Source: Nocardioides sp. 1609 (GTDB lineage Bacteria; Actinomycetota; Actinomycetes; Propionibacteriales; Nocardioidaceae). From it: a DNA stretch of 64,000 bases. Below the pieces are notes generated by a model. It ran no database searches. It saw only the letters and a list, made by a program, of their open reading frames with translations, and was not told where the DNA came from. Shown in pieces: positions 16,495-25,506 of this stretch. Location of the stretch: NCBI RefSeq assembly GCF_004522105.1, contig NZ_SPUJ01000005.1, positions 186,001 through 250,000 on the forward strand, in the 5' to 3' direction. The translations under genes were made by a program, and so were the position numbers. The number at the start of each line of letters is the position of its first letter. The stretch's first letter is position 1.

Positions 16495-17568
16495 ATGGAG
16501 TTCAGCACCACGCTCACCAGCGAGCCGACCACCGACGAGCGCCTGGCCGAGATCCTGGCCAACCCCGGCTTCGGGGTCCACTTCACCGACCACATGGTCA
16601 CCATCGAGTGGACGCCGGACGCCGGCTGGCACGACGCCCGCGTGACGCCGTACGGTCCGCTCACGCTCGACCCGGCGACCGCCGTCCTGCACTACGCGCA
16701 GGAGACCTTCGAGGGCATGAAGGCCTACCGCCACGCCGACGGCACCGTCTGGACCTTCCGTCCGGAGGAGAACGCCGCCCGGATGGTCCGCTCGAGCCAC
16801 CGGCTCGCGCTGCCCGTGCTCGAGGTCGAGGACTTCGTCCAGGCCGTCGACGCGCTGGTCGCCGTCGACGAGCGCTGGGTGCCCGAGTCGGGTGGCGAGA
16901 AGAGCCTGTACCTGCGCCCCTTCATGTTCGCGAGCGAGGCGTTCCTCGGCGTCCGTCCTTCCCAGCACGTGACGTTCATGGTGATCGCCAGCCCGGCCGG
17001 CGCCTACTTCAAGGGCGGCGTGAAGCCGGTGACGCTGTGGCTCACCGAGGACTACACCCGCGCCGGTCGCGGGGGCATGGGCGCGGCCAAGACCGGCGGC
17101 AACTACGCCAGCTCGCTCGTGGCCCAGCAGGAGGCCTCGAGCCACGGGTGCGACCAGGTGGTGTTCCTCGACGCCCAGGAGGGTCGCTACATCGAGGAGC
17201 TCGGCGGGATGAACCTGTACTTCGTGCACGACGACGGCCACATCGTCACCCCGGCGACCGGCACCATCCTGGAGGGCATCACCCGCGCCAGCATCATCGA
17301 GCTCGCCGGCAAGCTCGGCCACCCCGTGGAGGAGCGGCGCTTCTCGATCGACGAGTGGCGCGACGGGGTCACCAGCGGCCGGATCACCGAGATCTTCGCC
17401 TGCGGCACCGCCGCCGTCGTCACGCCCGTCGGCGCCCTCAAGTGGGACGGCGGCGAGGTCGCCGCCCCCGCCAGCACCGACCTCACCATGCGGATCCGCG
17501 AGGCGCTCGTCGACGTGCAGTTCGGCCGGGCCGAGGACACCTTCGGCTGGATGCACCGCGTCGGCTGA
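16495..17568 (+). CDS. ilvE: Branched-chain amino acid aminotransferase
   Basis: 357 residues. A fold-type IV PLP aminotransferase carrying out the last step of Ile, Leu and Val synthesis. Signature segments are YGPLTLDPA, ALHYAQ-like HYAQETFEGMKAYR, YLRPFMFASEAFLGV, and the PLP lysine in AAKTGGNYASSLVAQ, then EELGGMNLYFV and FACGTAAVVTPVG. Two starts are possible: the ATG at 16495, which has a TAACTT -10 element exactly 6 nt upstream (leaderless pattern), and a GTG at 16489 preceded by a GAAGG ribosome binding site. The ATG was chosen because the -10 pattern recurs throughout the window. Confidence 0.93.
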   Translation: MEFSTTLTSEPTTDERLAEILANPGFGVHFTDHMVTIEWTPDAGWHDARVTPYGPLTLDPATAVLHYAQETFEGMKAYRHADGTVWTFRPEENAARMVRSSHRLALPVLEVEDFVQAVDALVAVDERWVPESGGEKSLYLRPFMFASEAFLGVRPSQHVTFMVIASPAGAYFKGGVKPVTLWLTEDYTRAGRGGMGAAKTGGNYASSLVAQQEASSHGCDQVVFLDAQEGRYIEELGGMNLYFVHDDGHIVTPATGTILEGITRASIIELAGKLGHPVEERRFSIDEWRDGVTSGRITEIFACGTAAVVTPVGALKWDGGEVAAPASTDLTMRIREALVDVQFGRAEDTFGWMHRVG

Positions 17569-17575
17569 GCCGCGC

Positions 17576-17592
17576 CCGCCGGCCACCGGCGG
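17576..17592. terminator. Short GC-rich hairpin between ilvE and the convergent MFS gene
   Basis: CCGCCGG (17576-17582) pairs with CCGGCGG (17586-17592) around a 3-nt loop. It sits in the 67-bp convergent gap, so it may help terminate ilvE transcription. No T-run. Confidence 0.35.
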
Positions 17593-17635
17593 CGGCCCCG
17601 GCCACCGCCGGCCCGGCACCGGCACCGGCACCCGG

Positions 17636-19069
17636 CTAGGTGGTCACCTCGCGCTGCGGTGTCAGCGCCAGCACCACCGCGGCGCAGAGCGCGGCGGCGG
17701 CGCAGATCGCCCACACCGTCAGGTAGCCCGACAGCGGCGCGTGGCCCTCGACCGGGTCGTCGATCGACCCGGCGGAGGCCAACGCGATCGCGAACACCGA
17801 CGACGCGATCGCGCCGCCGATCGTCTTGGTCGCGTTCGTCATCCCGGTCGCGAACCCGGTGCGGTCCGCCGGCGCTGCCGCGGCCGCCGACGCCGGGAGC
17901 GCGGCCACCAGTGCGCCCGAGCCGACGCCGGCGACCGCCATGTTGACGAGGGCCTGGCCCGTGGAGTCGTGGAACGGCAGCCACAGCGCGTACCCCGCGG
18001 CGACCAGCAGCGCCGAGCCGACCAGCGCTCCCCGGGTGCCCAGCAGCCGGGAGGTGAGCGGCAGCGTGAACGCGCCGATCGCCAGGAAGACCACGTAGAC
18101 GCCGATCAGCGTCGAGACGAACGACGCGTCGGCACCGAGGCCGTACCCGACCGTGTCCGGGTCGGTGCGGGCGTACGTCGACAGCGGGATCTGGGCGCCG
18201 AGCACCGACATGCCGAAGAGGAACGCGGTCAGCTGCACCGGCCACTGGCCGGGTGTCGCGAGGAGCCGGACGTCGACCATCGGATCCTCCTGCCGGGCCT
18301 CGTAGCGGCCGAACGGCACCAGCGCCGCCAGGCCGGCGAGGACCAGCACCCAGGGCAGGAACGAGTCGGGGCCGGCGACCCGCAGCGCGATCAGGCCGCC
18401 CATCACGAGTCCGATCGCGGCGGTGACGAGCGCGAGGCCGGTCCAGTCGAAGCCGCCGGTCGCCGTCCCGGGGGCGTCCTCGATGCCGAACCAGATCGCG
18501 AACAGGCACAGCGTCACCGCGACGGCCGGCAGCATCAGCAGCACCGACATCGACGTCGACTCGACCAGGGCGCCGGAGGTCAGCGCACCGATGATGACGG
18601 CCAGCTCGAGGGCCCCCACCAGGATCGCCGCGGCGCGACGGGTGAGCTGCCCCTGGCGACCCGTGCCGGCGGTGCGGCGGTGGATGATCGCCACCTCGAT
18701 CGGCAGCCACACGACGTAGGCGCCCTGGAGCGCCCAGCCGACCAGGAACGTCGTGAACGACGGCGCGAGGACCAGGATCCACGACCCGACGGCGGTGACC
18801 ACCGTCGAGAGCAGCAGCACCTTCTTGTGCCCGACGAGGTCGCCGAGCCGCGCCAGCGGCGGGACCACCAGCGCGGAGACGACCAGCTGGGCCGCCTCGA
18901 ACCAGTTGACGTCGGCGTCCTTGATGCCGAGGGAGTCGGCGATGTCGCTGAAGATCGGCGTGTAGTAGCCCTGGAGGATCCCGCTCGCGAGCTCGACGCA
19001 GACCAGGAAGCCGACGATCGCGGCGAGGCTGCGGGCCGGCGGGGAGACGAGCGCCTCCTTCGTGCTCAT
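17636..19069 (-). CDS. MFS transporter, 14-span drug:H+ antiporter-like
   Basis: 477 residues with about 14 hydrophobic segments. It starts RSLAAIVGFLVCVELASGIL, has the MFS loop motif ARLGDLVGHKKVLLLS between spans 2 and 3, and a long central span pair, as in DHA2-type exporters. These are proton-driven efflux or uptake carriers of the cytoplasmic membrane; the substrate is unknown. It overlaps the M20 peptidase stop (ATGA at 19066-19069), so both genes are one unit; export of a peptide-derived or N-acyl product made by the peptidase is a possible connection, but this is only inference. Confidence 0.85.
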   Translation of the reverse strand: MSTKEALVSPPARSLAAIVGFLVCVELASGILQGYYTPIFSDIADSLGIKDADVNWFEAAQLVVSALVVPPLARLGDLVGHKKVLLLSTVVTAVGSWILVLAPSFTTFLVGWALQGAYVVWLPIEVAIIHRRTAGTGRQGQLTRRAAAILVGALELAVIIGALTSGALVESTSMSVLLMLPAVAVTLCLFAIWFGIEDAPGTATGGFDWTGLALVTAAIGLVMGGLIALRVAGPDSFLPWVLVLAGLAALVPFGRYEARQEDPMVDVRLLATPGQWPVQLTAFLFGMSVLGAQIPLSTYARTDPDTVGYGLGADASFVSTLIGVYVVFLAIGAFTLPLTSRLLGTRGALVGSALLVAAGYALWLPFHDSTGQALVNMAVAGVGSGALVAALPASAAAAAPADRTGFATGMTNATKTIGGAIASSVFAIALASAGSIDDPVEGHAPLSGYLTVWAICAAAALCAAVVLALTPQREVTT

Positions 19070-20424
19070 GAGGGCAGCCCTTCGATCAGTCGGCGGTACC
19101 AGCGGATGCCGTCGAGGAAGTCCTCGACGCCGAGGTGCTCGTCGTAGGAGTGGATGGCCTCGCGCTGGGCCTTGGTCATGCGGAAGGGCGCGAAGCGGTA
19201 GACCCGCTCGCAGATCTCGGTGAAGAACCGGGCGTCGGTGGCCGCCATCATCACGTACGGCGCCGGTACGGCGTCCGGGAAGATCGCCGAGATCGTGGCC
19301 TCGAGCAGCTCGAAGGCCTCGTCGCGCGGGCTCACCGGGCTCGGCTCGTTGGCCTCGATCATGTCGAGGTGGACGTGCTCGTCGCCGACCGACGCGCGGA
19401 CGTGATCGACGGCGTCCTCGACGGTGTCGCCGACCATCACCCGGATGTTCACGCCGGCCCCGGCGGTCTGGGCGACGACGTTGAGGGCGGGGGAGCCGGA
19501 GAGCGTGGTCACGGCGACCGTCGTCCGGGTCATCGCGGCCGCCTCCGGCCCGGCCGCCACGAGGGCGCGCGCCAGGACCGGCGCGAGCCGGCCGGCGTTC
19601 GACATCAGGGCGCGCAGGGGGAGCGGGGCGTGGGGTGCCATCCGGCGGAACAGCTCGATCGTGGGCTCGGGCAGCCGGCTCGGCATCGCGGAGGCGTCGA
19701 GGCGGGTGATCGCCCGGGCGATCCGCGCGGTCGGGCCGCGCCGGGCCGGGGTCGAGGCGTGACCGCCGCGGCCCTCGGCGCGCAGCTCGAGCGAGGTCAC
19801 GCCCTTCTCGGTGACGCCGATGACGCCGATCGGCGTGCTGACGCCGGGGAACGCCTCGTGCGCGACGGCGCCGCCCTCGTCGAGCACGAACCACGGCCGG
19901 ACGCCGCGGGCGGTGAGCTCGGCGACGGCGTCCGAGGCGCCGCTGCCGGAGACCTCCTCGGTGCAGCCGAACGAGAGCCACACGTCCTGCGCGGGGGTGA
20001 AGCCGGTCGCGAGGAGGGTCTCGACGGCCTCGCAGACGGCCACCAGCTGGCCCTTGTCGTCGAGGGTTCCGCGGCCCCAGATCGCCCCGTCGACGACGTC
20101 ACCGCCGAACGCCGGGTGCCTCCACTCGCCCTCGACCGGGACGACGTCGAGGTGGGCCATCAGGACGACGGGTCGCTCGGCCGACGCGCCGGGCCAGTGC
20201 ACGAGCAGCCCGTGCGCGGCGATCGTCGTCCGGTCGAGGGCGTGCAGCAGCGGGAACTGTCGCTCCAGCTCGCGGCCGAACGCCTCGAACGCCGCCGCGT
20301 CGACCCGCTCGGGGTCGCGGTCGGAGACCGTCGGGATCCGGATCAGCGCCTGCAGCTTCGCGACCGCCGGGTCGTCCGCGGCCCCCGTCGTCGCCCGCCC
20401 GCCGGTCGCCCCCCACGTCGCCAT
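19066..20424 (-). CDS. M20/M25/M40 family metallopeptidase (CPG2-like carboxypeptidase)
   Basis: 452 residues. Di-zinc peptidase of the ArgE/DapE/CPG2 group. Metal ligands and catalytic residues are readable: MAHLDVVPVE (His, Asp) with WGRGTLDDKGQ (bridging Asp) and TEEVSGSGAS (catalytic Glu-Glu), and the lid domain starts after GVTSLELRAEGRGGHAS. The DDKG loop is characteristic of M20A hydrolases acting on peptides or N-acyl amino acids. No signal peptide. TACAGT lies 6 nt before the ATG (complement of 20431-20436), a leaderless pattern. The divergent gap to the kinase gene contains a long inverted repeat. Confidence 0.88.
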   Translation of the reverse strand: MATWGATGGRATTGAADDPAVAKLQALIRIPTVSDRDPERVDAAAFEAFGRELERQFPLLHALDRTTIAAHGLLVHWPGASAERPVVLMAHLDVVPVEGEWRHPAFGGDVVDGAIWGRGTLDDKGQLVAVCEAVETLLATGFTPAQDVWLSFGCTEEVSGSGASDAVAELTARGVRPWFVLDEGGAVAHEAFPGVSTPIGVIGVTEKGVTSLELRAEGRGGHASTPARRGPTARIARAITRLDASAMPSRLPEPTIELFRRMAPHAPLPLRALMSNAGRLAPVLARALVAAGPEAAAMTRTTVAVTTLSGSPALNVVAQTAGAGVNIRVMVGDTVEDAVDHVRASVGDEHVHLDMIEANEPSPVSPRDEAFELLEATISAIFPDAVPAPYVMMAATDARFFTEICERVYRFAPFRMTKAQREAIHSYDEHLGVEDFLDGIRWYRRLIEGLPS

Positions 20425-20474
20425 GCCGGAACTGTAGGGGCAACCGGCCCGTCCCGGCACCGAACCGTCGCCGC

Positions 20475-20541
20475 GGGGTAGTCCCGGACGATCGGCCCCG
20501 AAATCGTCGTCGTCGAGGGGCCGATCGTCCGGGACTACCCC
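20475..20541. repeat. 25-bp perfect inverted repeat in a divergent gap
   Basis: Arms 20475-20499 and 20517-20541 are perfectly complementary over 25 bp (left arm begins GGGGTAGTCCCGGACGA), with a 17-nt loop. The outer 17 bp recur as arms of a second element at 38044-38111 with a different centre. It sits between two divergent leaderless promoters, so it is not a terminator; it could be a repetitive element or affect both promoters. Confidence 0.9.
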
Positions 20542-20584
20542 CGACCTGGGGCCCGTGGTGCGGATGGGACCGGCGCAGCGCGGG

Positions 20585-20590
20585 TAACCT
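20585..20590 (+). promoter_or_regulatory. -10 element of leaderless kinase promoter
   Basis: TAACCT lies 6 nt before the GTG start of the Ser/Thr kinase. No ribosome binding site is present in between. Confidence 0.5.
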
Positions 20591-20596
20591 CGTCGC

Positions 20597-22399
20597 GTGA
20601 CGACCCGACCCCGCGACGAGTCGCCCGCGGGCCGGACCTCCGTGGGCCCGTACACGCTGCTCGCCAAGATCGGCGAGGGCGGCATGGGCGTCGTCCACCT
20701 GGCGCGGCGCGGCGACGGGCCGCGGGTGGCCCTGAAGGTGCTGCGCCCGCACATCGTCGGCGACGACGAGGCCCGGCAGCGGCTCGCTCGCGAGGTGTCG
20801 TCGCTGGGTCGGATCAAGAGCCGGTGGGTCGCCGAGATCGTCGACGCCGACCCGTGGGCCCCGGTCCCGTACGTCGCCACCCGCTACGTCCCGGGCCTGT
20901 CGCTGCACGACGAGATCGCGCAGGAGGGCCCGATCGAGGGTGCCGACCTGCTGTGGTTCGCGGGCTGCCTGGCCGAGGGACTGGCGTCGGTGCACGCGGT
21001 CGGCGTCCTGCACCGCGACGTGAAGCCGTCGAACGTGCTGATGGAGGGACGCACCCCCATCCTCATCGACTTCGGGCTGGCCCGGGTCGCCGACGACCCC
21101 CGCCTCACCCACACCGGCTGGCTGCTCGGCACGCCCGGCTACCTCGCGCCCGAGATCCTGTACGGCGACGACGCCTCGGCCGCCTCCGACCTGCACTCGT
21201 GGGCCGCGACCGTCGCCTTCGCCGGGATCGGCGCCGCGCCGTTCGGGCGGGGGCCGTCGATGGCGATCATGGACCGGGTCCGCCGCGGCGAGCACGACCT
21301 CACCGGCCTGACCGGGCCGCTGCGCGAGGTCGTCGAGGCCGCCCTCGACCCCGAGCCCTCGCGGCGCCCGAGCCTCGACGCCGTCCTGGGCTGGCTCCGG
21401 CCGCAGACCACCCGGCCGACCCCGTTGCTCGCGCCGCCCCCGACGCGCGGTCTCGACGGGGGTCCCGGCGGTGGTCTCGACGGGGGTCCCGGCGGTGGCT
21501 CCGACGACCCGTTCGCCATGTCGCTCGCCCTGGCGGCGCAGGCGCACGACGTACCGGTGGAGCCGGCGATGACGGCGCCGGTGATGCTGCGCCCCGACGC
21601 GAGCGCGGAGGACGACGTCGTGCCGCCGGCGGCCGCCCCGACCGTCCGGGAGCACTCGACCCTCGTGCTGCCGCACGAGGAGGACCCGACCCTCCGTGAG
21701 CGCCACCCGGCCCCGGCGCCGCCGTACGCGCCGCCCGTGCCGGCGCCCCTCTCGGCGCCCGTGGTGCCGGCCGCCTACGTGCCGCTGTCGTACGACGTCC
21801 CGCCGCCGCACCTCGCCCCGACCCCGGTCGAGCGCCCGGCGCTCGGCGAGCGACTGCGCCGCCTCGGCCTGGTCGCCGCCGGCGCGCTCGTGGTCGGTGC
21901 CGCCGTCGCGGCGGCACCCTGGCTCACGCTGGCCGTCGTGGTGGTCGTGGTCTGGCTGCTGCGCAGCGGGTCGCTCGCCACCGGCGCCGTCGGCGCCCGG
22001 CGCGACGTCCGCGGCCGGCGGTGGTACGACGCCCCGCAGCTGCTGCTCAGCACCCCGTGGCACCTCGTGCAGTCGGTCCCGGGCGCCGTCATGCTGCTGG
22101 TGTGGGCCTGCGGCCTGGCTGTCGCCGCGGCCCTCGTCTGCTACGCGGTCGGCGCCGCGATCCCCGTCACCCTGTTCGTCACCGGCATCACGCTCGCCCC
22201 GGCGCTGTGGTGGGGGCCGGGGGGCAGCCGCCTGCGTGGCCCGGTCGGCCGGGTCGTCGACCCGCTGAGCCGCCGGGTCGGCCCCTGGCTCGTCGCGACG
22301 CTCGTCGTCCTCGCTCTCGCGGTCGCGGGCGGGCTGGCCGTCGAGGCACGCGGTCCGTCGTGGGCCCCCGCCTCCGACCACCCCTTCTCCCGTCGCTGA
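20597..22399 (+). CDS. Membrane-anchored serine/threonine protein kinase
   Basis: 600 residues. A complete Hanks-type kinase domain occupies about residues 17-270: GEGGMGVVHLARR (ATP loop), VALKVLRP (Lys), LHRDVKPSNVL (catalytic loop), IDFGLARV and GTPGYLAPE, with activation segment threonines in between. A Pro-rich linker with two GLDGGPGG repeats follows, then four predicted membrane spans between about 425 and 590. There are no PASTA repeats, so it is not PknB. The C-terminal multi-span region is unusual, since most bacterial kinases have a single span. No linked substrate or phosphatase is visible. Confidence 0.9.
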   Translation: MTTRPRDESPAGRTSVGPYTLLAKIGEGGMGVVHLARRGDGPRVALKVLRPHIVGDDEARQRLAREVSSLGRIKSRWVAEIVDADPWAPVPYVATRYVPGLSLHDEIAQEGPIEGADLLWFAGCLAEGLASVHAVGVLHRDVKPSNVLMEGRTPILIDFGLARVADDPRLTHTGWLLGTPGYLAPEILYGDDASAASDLHSWAATVAFAGIGAAPFGRGPSMAIMDRVRRGEHDLTGLTGPLREVVEAALDPEPSRRPSLDAVLGWLRPQTTRPTPLLAPPPTRGLDGGPGGGLDGGPGGGSDDPFAMSLALAAQAHDVPVEPAMTAPVMLRPDASAEDDVVPPAAAPTVREHSTLVLPHEEDPTLRERHPAPAPPYAPPVPAPLSAPVVPAAYVPLSYDVPPPHLAPTPVERPALGERLRRLGLVAAGALVVGAAVAAAPWLTLAVVVVVVWLLRSGSLATGAVGARRDVRGRRWYDAPQLLLSTPWHLVQSVPGAVMLLVWACGLAVAAALVCYAVGAAIPVTLFVTGITLAPALWWGPGGSRLRGPVGRVVDPLSRRVGPWLVATLVVLALAVAGGLAVEARGPSWAPASDHPFSRR

Positions 22400-22420
22400 C
22401 CCACCCGCGGTGCACCGACG

Positions 22421-22540
22421 CTGACCCGTCAGCGATAGGTGACGGGTCAGCGCAGATCCGAGGCCGACCCGTCAACGATAGGTGACGGGTCAGCGCAGAT
22501 CCGAGGCCGACCCGTCAGTGATAGGTGACGGGTCGGCCTC
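22421..22540. repeat. Three tandem palindromes with exact 43-bp period
   Basis: CTGACCCGTCA (22421-22431) pairs with TGACGGGTCAG (22440-22450); two more units follow at exactly 43-bp steps, the third with 15-bp arms (22503-22540). Spacers CGCAGATCCGAG are identical between units. The same palindrome occurs at 49352-49423. The array lies between the kinase stop and the ABC transporter gene. Confidence 0.9.
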
Positions 22541-22612
22541 TGCCCGCAGGGGGAGGGACGGTTCTGCCCGTGGGCCGATGTGGGCGGGCGCCGGAGCGAG
22601 CAACCTGGGGAC

Positions 22613-23572
22613 ATGGACACCTCCCCGCTCCCCAGCCCGGCCGCGCCGCCGGTCATCAGCGTCACCGGACTCCGCAAGAGCTACGACGGCCGCGTGGTCG
22701 TCGACGACCTCGACCTCCGGGTCGACGCCGGCGAGGTCGTCGGCCTGATCGGCGCGAACGGCGCCGGCAAGACCACCACGGTCGAGTGCCTCCAGGGCCT
22801 CCGGCGGGCGGACGCCGGCGCCGTCCGGGTCCTTGGGTTCGACCCGGCGCGCGACGCCGAGCGGCTGCGCCCGCTCATCGGCAGCCAGCTGCAGGACTCC
22901 GGGCTGCCCGACCGGCTGCGGGTGGAGGAGGCGGTCCGGCTCTTCGCCGGTCCCGACGCCGGGGACGCCGAGGAGCTGCTCGAGCGGTTCGGGCTGGCGC
23001 ACCGTCGGCGCCTCCACTTCGCCACGATGAGCGGCGGGGAGCGGCAGCGGCTCTTCCTCGTGCTCGCCCTGCTGAACCGGCCGCGCCTGGTGATCCTCGA
23101 CGAGCTCACCCAGGGTCTCGACCCCGCGGCGCGCCGCGAGGTGTGGCGCTCGGTGCAGCAGCTGCGCGCCGACGGCACCACGGTCCTGCTGGTCACCCAC
23201 GAGCTCGAGGAGGCCGAGGCGCTGTGCGACCGCGTCGTGGTGATGCAGGCGGGCCGCGTCCTCGACAGCGGTACGCCGGAGGAGCTCGTCACCCGCCACG
23301 GCGGACCGGTCGTCGTCCGGTTCGGGCTGCCGGCCGGCCGGCCCGCGCACGACCTCGTCGCGCTCCGCGCGCTGCCCGGGGTCCTCGACGTCGAGCGGCG
23401 CGGCGACCGGGTCGCCGTCCACGGACGGCGCAGCGCGATCGCCCACGTGGGTGCCTGGCTGGTCGCGCGGGGCGACGTCCCCGACGACCTGTCGGTCACC
23501 TCGCCCGACCTCGAGGGCGCCCTCCTCGCCCTGCTCGACACCCCCACCACCACGACCGAGGACGCCGCCTGA
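22613..23572 (+). CDS. ABC transporter ATP-binding protein (DrrA/CcmA type)
   Basis: 319 residues. Single ABC domain plus C-terminal extension, as in drug or polyketide exporters. Walker A GANGAGKTTT, Q-loop GSQLQDSG, ABC signature MSGGERQR, Walker B LVILDELTQGLD and H-loop VTHELEEAE. The usual LDEPT is LDELT, a rare replacement of Pro after the catalytic Glu; the Glu itself is present. It overlaps the permease gene by one base (TGATG). CAACCT lies 6 nt before the ATG at 22613. The pair is followed by a two-component system, the common layout for antimicrobial-sensing export modules. Confidence 0.9.
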   Translation: MDTSPLPSPAAPPVISVTGLRKSYDGRVVVDDLDLRVDAGEVVGLIGANGAGKTTTVECLQGLRRADAGAVRVLGFDPARDAERLRPLIGSQLQDSGLPDRLRVEEAVRLFAGPDAGDAEELLERFGLAHRRRLHFATMSGGERQRLFLVLALLNRPRLVILDELTQGLDPAARREVWRSVQQLRADGTTVLLVTHELEEAEALCDRVVVMQAGRVLDSGTPEELVTRHGGPVVVRFGLPAGRPAHDLVALRALPGVLDVERRGDRVAVHGRRSAIAHVGAWLVARGDVPDDLSVTSPDLEGALLALLDTPTTTTEDAA

Positions 23573-24408
23573 TGACTGCCACCCCCCTCGCCGAGCCCGC
23601 CGGCGCCACCACGAGCCCCACGAGCCCCGCGAACCCCACGAGCCGACCGGGCCGACCGGGCCGACCGCGCCGGCACCCCTCGGCGACCCGCCGCCTGGTC
23701 GCCGCCGAGCTGCGCCTGCTGCGTCGCGACCCGCTGACCCTGACGTTCGTGTTCGTCTTCCCGGTGATCTCGATGCTCATCATCGGCGGCTCGTTCGGCA
23801 CGACGCCCGACGACGCCTTCCCGGTCAACCCGGCGCACTGGTACGTCGCGTCGTACTTCTCCGTCGTCATCGGCGCGACCGGGCTGATCATGCTGCCGGT
23901 GCACATCGCGTCCTACCGGGAGCGGGGGGTGCTGCGCCGCTTCGCCGCCGCCGGCTTCCCGCGCTGGTCGTTCGCGCTGGCCGAGCTGGTGCTCGGCCTG
24001 ACGGCGGTGTCGGTCGCGGGCGTCGTCCTGCTGGCCGTTGCGGCCCCGGTGTACGGCGTCCCGGCGGTCGACGACCCGGTCCGCGTCGTGCTCGGCGTGC
24101 TCCTCGGCGCGGTCGCGTTCGTGTCGCTCGGCGTGCTGCTCGGGTCGGTGCTGCCCTCGGCCCGAGCCGCCCAGGCGGTCGGGATGCTCCTGTTCTTCCC
24201 CTCCTTCCTGCTCGGGGTCGGTGGACCGCCGCCGGCGGTGATGTCGCCGACCCTGGCGTCGATCTCCGACGCGCTGCCCCTCAAGGTGGTCACCGACGCC
24301 GTCCGCGAGCCGTGGCTCGGGCTGGACGGCGGCACCGGCGGCCTGGTCGTGGTGGGGCTGCTCGCGGTGGTGACGACGGCGCTCGCCGCGCGCCGCACCG
24401 CGCTCTGA
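23572..24408 (+). CDS. ABC-2 type transporter permease
   Basis: 278 residues. After a basic, Pro/Ser/Thr-rich N-terminal tail (about 45 residues) there are six predicted spans of the ABC-2 fold: LTFVFVFPVISMLII, VASYFSVVIGATGLIMLP, and so on, with the intracellular coupling segment ERGVLRRFAAAGFP between spans 2 and 3. It pairs with the adjacent ATPase to form an exporter of drugs, lipids or peptides; substrate unknown. The start ATG overlaps the ATPase stop (TGATG at 23570-23574). Confidence 0.88.
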   Translation: MTATPLAEPAGATTSPTSPANPTSRPGRPGRPRRHPSATRRLVAAELRLLRRDPLTLTFVFVFPVISMLIIGGSFGTTPDDAFPVNPAHWYVASYFSVVIGATGLIMLPVHIASYRERGVLRRFAAAGFPRWSFALAELVLGLTAVSVAGVVLLAVAAPVYGVPAVDDPVRVVLGVLLGAVAFVSLGVLLGSVLPSARAAQAVGMLLFFPSFLLGVGGPPPAVMSPTLASISDALPLKVVTDAVREPWLGLDGGTGGLVVVGLLAVVTTALAARRTAL

Positions 24409-24435
24409 CCGGCGGTGGCTGTGACACTGGATCCC

Positions 24436-25506
24436 ATGGTCGAGCGGTGGGCACGGTGGAGCGGCCCGGTCGCCGTCGCGCTGCTCCTCGCGGCGGGTGT
24501 GCTGCTGACCGACCGGCCGGTGGTCCTCGCGGTGGCGGTCTCCGTCACGGCTGTGGGGATCTGCGTGGTCGTCGCGCGCGTGTGGCTCACCGAGTGGGCG
24601 GCCGTCGTCGCCTTCCTCCCCGTGGTCGGCCTGGTCTACGTGCTGGCTGCCGGGCTCTCGGCGAACCTGGGCTGGTTCGCGATCTGCGTCGTCGTGGGCT
24701 GGGTGGCGCTCACGTCGGGACCCGCCCCGACGGCGGTGTTCACGGCGGTCGCCCTGGTCGGCTTCGTCGTGCAGGGGCTCGTCGAGCCCGAGCCGGGGTG
24801 GGGCACCTGGTGCGCCGGGGTCCTGTTCACGGCGCTGGCCTGCCAGATGGCCAGCCGTCAGCGGGTGCTGCTCGCCGAGCTCCGCGCGGCGCAGGCGGGG
24901 CTGGCCGAGCGGGCGGCCGCGGAGGAGCGCAACCGGATCGCCCACGAGCTGCACGACGTCATCGGTCATGCACTCACCGTCTCGCTGCTCCACGTCACCA
25001 GCGCCCGGCTCGCGCTCGAGGAGGACCCCGCCGAGGCGGCGGCCTCGCTCGCCGAGGCCGAGCGGCTGGCGCGGCAGAGCCTGGCCGAGGTGCGCAGCGT
25101 GGTCGGGTTGATGAAGGACGCCGGCGCTGCCGGGCCGCTTCCGGGCGCCGACCAGCTCGACGAGCTCGTCGCGTCGTTCGTCCGCGCCGGCGCCGACGTC
25201 GACTGGTCGGTGACCGGCGACCCGTCGCACCTGACGGCCACCGAGGGGCTCACCCTCTACCGGATCCTGCAGGAGGCGCTGACGAACGTCGTCCGCCACG
25301 CCCCAGGTGCTCCGGTGACCGCGCGTCTCGAGCTCGTGGCCGGCCGCTGCCGGGTCGTGGTCGACAGCCGCGCGCCGGCCGGTGTCGCCACCGCCGACGG
25401 CACCGGGCTCGACGGCATGCGGCAGCGGGCGGTCGCCCTGGGCGGCGAGCTCACGGCTGGCCCGCACGACGGCGGCTGGCGGGTCGAGGCGGTGCTGCCC
25501 GCGTGA
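24436..25506 (+). CDS. Sensor histidine kinase (NarL/DesK type)
   Basis: 356 residues. About five to six N-terminal membrane spans (to about residue 140) followed by a HisKA_3 phosphoacceptor helix, AEERNRIAHELHDVIGHAL, with the phosphorylated His in HELHD, and a HATPase domain with LYRILQEALTNVVRHA (N box) and GTGLDGMRQRA (G box). Kinases of this type pair with LuxR-type response regulators, as here, and its stop overlaps the regulator start by 4 bp. ATG 24436 has GACACT 7 nt upstream; GTG starts at 24415 or 24421 are alternatives. The neighbouring ABC exporter is the probable target. Confidence 0.9.
   Translation: MVERWARWSGPVAVALLLAAGVLLTDRPVVLAVAVSVTAVGICVVVARVWLTEWAAVVAFLPVVGLVYVLAAGLSANLGWFAICVVVGWVALTSGPAPTAVFTAVALVGFVVQGLVEPEPGWGTWCAGVLFTALACQMASRQRVLLAELRAAQAGLAERAAAEERNRIAHELHDVIGHALTVSLLHVTSARLALEEDPAEAAASLAEAERLARQSLAEVRSVVGLMKDAGAAGPLPGADQLDELVASFVRAGADVDWSVTGDPSHLTATEGLTLYRILQEALTNVVRHAPGAPVTARLELVAGRCRVVVDSRAPAGVATADGTGLDGMRQRAVALGGELTAGPHDGGWRVEAVLPA

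Noticed and set aside
22421..22540. Possible CRISPR array because of three regular repeats
   Set aside because: Units are palindromes with identical, not unique, 12-bp spacers, and there are no cas genes.
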